From contig JACZYI010000083.1 of NCBI GenBank assembly GCA_022571175.1, positions 1-7,671 of the forward strand: a DNA stretch of 7,671 bases. Direction: 5' to 3'. Below the pieces are notes generated by a model, which saw only the letters and a list, made by a program, of their open reading frames with translations, was not told the origin of the DNA and did not search any database. The number at the start of each line of letters is the position of its first letter. Positions within the stretch are counted from its first letter, which is position 1. The position numbers and the translations under genes were made by a program. This DNA comes from Pseudomonadota bacterium. Lineage in GTDB: Bacteria; Pseudomonadota; Alphaproteobacteria; Sphingomonadales; SMXR01. Of the stretch, positions 7,005 through 7,671 are shown in pieces.

Positions 7005-7100
7005 CTGCTGCTCTATCCCTAAAAATGGCGTTCTATATGGCACAGCCGGGTATGTCTTGCCAATGTGGTTTTTTGATTACGGGAGAAAAAGGGCAAAAAG

Positions 7101-7670
7101 TCAGCTTTTCTGGGCCTTGTAGCCGGTTGCAACAATGTAAAGTTCGGTGGATTCCGGGCGGCTGGCGTCTGGTTTTACGTGTTTTGTGTGTAAAAAGGCC
7201 TTTTTAATGCGATCCAGCAGTTCTTTTTCGGTGCCGCCCCTGAGCACTTTCGCCACAAAAACACCGCCTGGAGCCAACAACTCACCCACAAGATCATAAG
7301 CGGCTTCAAGCAAAACCATAGTGCGCAAATGGTCGGTGCTCCGGTGGCCGGTTGAGGAATTTGCCATATCGCTCAGGATCACATCGGCCTTGCCGCCGAG
7401 TGCCCGCTTGATGGTCTCGTGAGCGGCTTCACCCAGAATATCAAGCTCCAGCACATGCGCACCTTCAAACGGGTCCATGGGCAGAATATCCACCGCCAGA
7501 ATAAGGGTTCCCTTTTTTACTCTCTTTACGGCAATCTGGGTCCAACCTCCGGGCGCTGCGCCCAGATCCAGAATGCGCCGGGCACCAGGTAAAAATCTGA
7601 ATTTCTGATCCAGCCACTCCAGTTTGAAAGCCGCCCGTGAGCGATATCCCAGCCGTCGCGCCTCAGCCAC
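7101..7670 (-). CDS. rlmE: 23S rRNA (uridine 2'-O) methyltransferase RlmE/FtsJ, 5' end outside window
   Basis: RlmE is a SAM-dependent enzyme that methylates the 2'-OH of U2552 in the A-loop of 23S rRNA during late 50S assembly in the cytoplasm. The 189 visible residues contain the FtsJ core: the GYRSRAAFKL segment near the start (Lys16), SAM motif I LDLGAAPGGW at about 34-43, the acidic motif LSDMANSSTGHRSTDH with Asp101, FVAKVLRGG with Lys141, and STELYIVATGY with Glu176. The spacing Lys16-Asp101-Lys141-Glu176 matches the K-D-K-E catalytic tetrad of E. coli FtsJ (38/124/164/199). That offset implies at least about 22 residues are missing upstream, so the GTG at the window edge is probably internal and the frame runs off the end. 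The stop is TGA at 7103-7101. It is followed by guaB on the same strand after 96 bases. The family assignment is firm; only the N-terminus is unknown. Confidence 0.95.
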   Translation of the reverse strand: MAEARRLGYRSRAAFKLEWLDQKFRFLPGARRILDLGAAPGGWTQIAVKRVKKGTLILAVDILPMDPFEGAHVLELDILGEAAHETIKRALGGKADVILSDMANSSTGHRSTDHLRTMVLLEAAYDLVGELLAPGGVFVAKVLRGGTEKELLDRIKKAFLHTKHVKPDASRPESTELYIVATGYKAQKS

Positions 7671-7671
7671 A

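Noticed and set aside
7032..7063. TTGGCA and TATAGA ahead of guaB as a promoter.
   Set aside because: The spacing is 20 bases, too long, and moving the -10 to 18 bases gives CATATA, a poor match. guaB probably has a promoter nearby, but I cannot place it.
7191..7206. Perfect 16-base palindrome, TAAAAAGGCCTTTTTA, resembling an operator or terminator.
   Set aside because: It lies inside rlmE and simply encodes Lys-Lys-Ala-Phe-Leu. It has no loop, and nothing around it suggests a regulatory site.

Overview
The window is ordinary housekeeping DNA. The protein sequences and gene order point to an alphaproteobacterium of moderate GC (mid-50s percent by eye), but nothing fixes the genus. All eight supported genes lie on the minus strand, so transcription runs from base 7671 toward base 1. 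Gaps between genes are short; the longest is 137 bases. I see no tRNA, rRNA, mobile element, CRISPR array, integrase, toxin-antitoxin pair or other mark of horizontal transfer.

In transcription order the layout is as follows. (1) 7671-7101: rlmE (ftsJ), the 23S rRNA 2'-O-ribose methyltransferase, with its N-terminus outside the window. (2) 7004-5532: guaB, IMP dehydrogenase. (3) 5522-4209: an RsmB-family rRNA cytosine-5 methyltransferase, 9 bases after guaB. (4) 4147-3686: a small exported TPR protein with a TTG start and a pair of cysteines. (5) 3574-2027: guaA, GMP synthase. (6) 2014-1181: panB, ketopantoate hydroxymethyltransferase, 12 bases after guaA. (7) 1043-276: a YfgM-like membrane-anchored TPR protein with a GTG start. 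(8) 279-1: the beginning of a BamB-like lipoprotein, which shares an ATGA with the preceding gene.

Three themes emerge. GuaB and GuaA catalyse the two steps from IMP to GMP and are separated here by two other genes. Two SAM-dependent rRNA methyltransferases sit on either side of guaB. The last two genes form an envelope-assembly module (a YfgM-like inner-membrane protein and BamB). The best promoter candidate lies in the panB/yfgM gap. Weaker candidates lie ahead of guaA and ahead of the small TPR gene.

I found no convincing undescribed system. The least explained item is the small exported TPR protein. The findings are modest and are scored accordingly.
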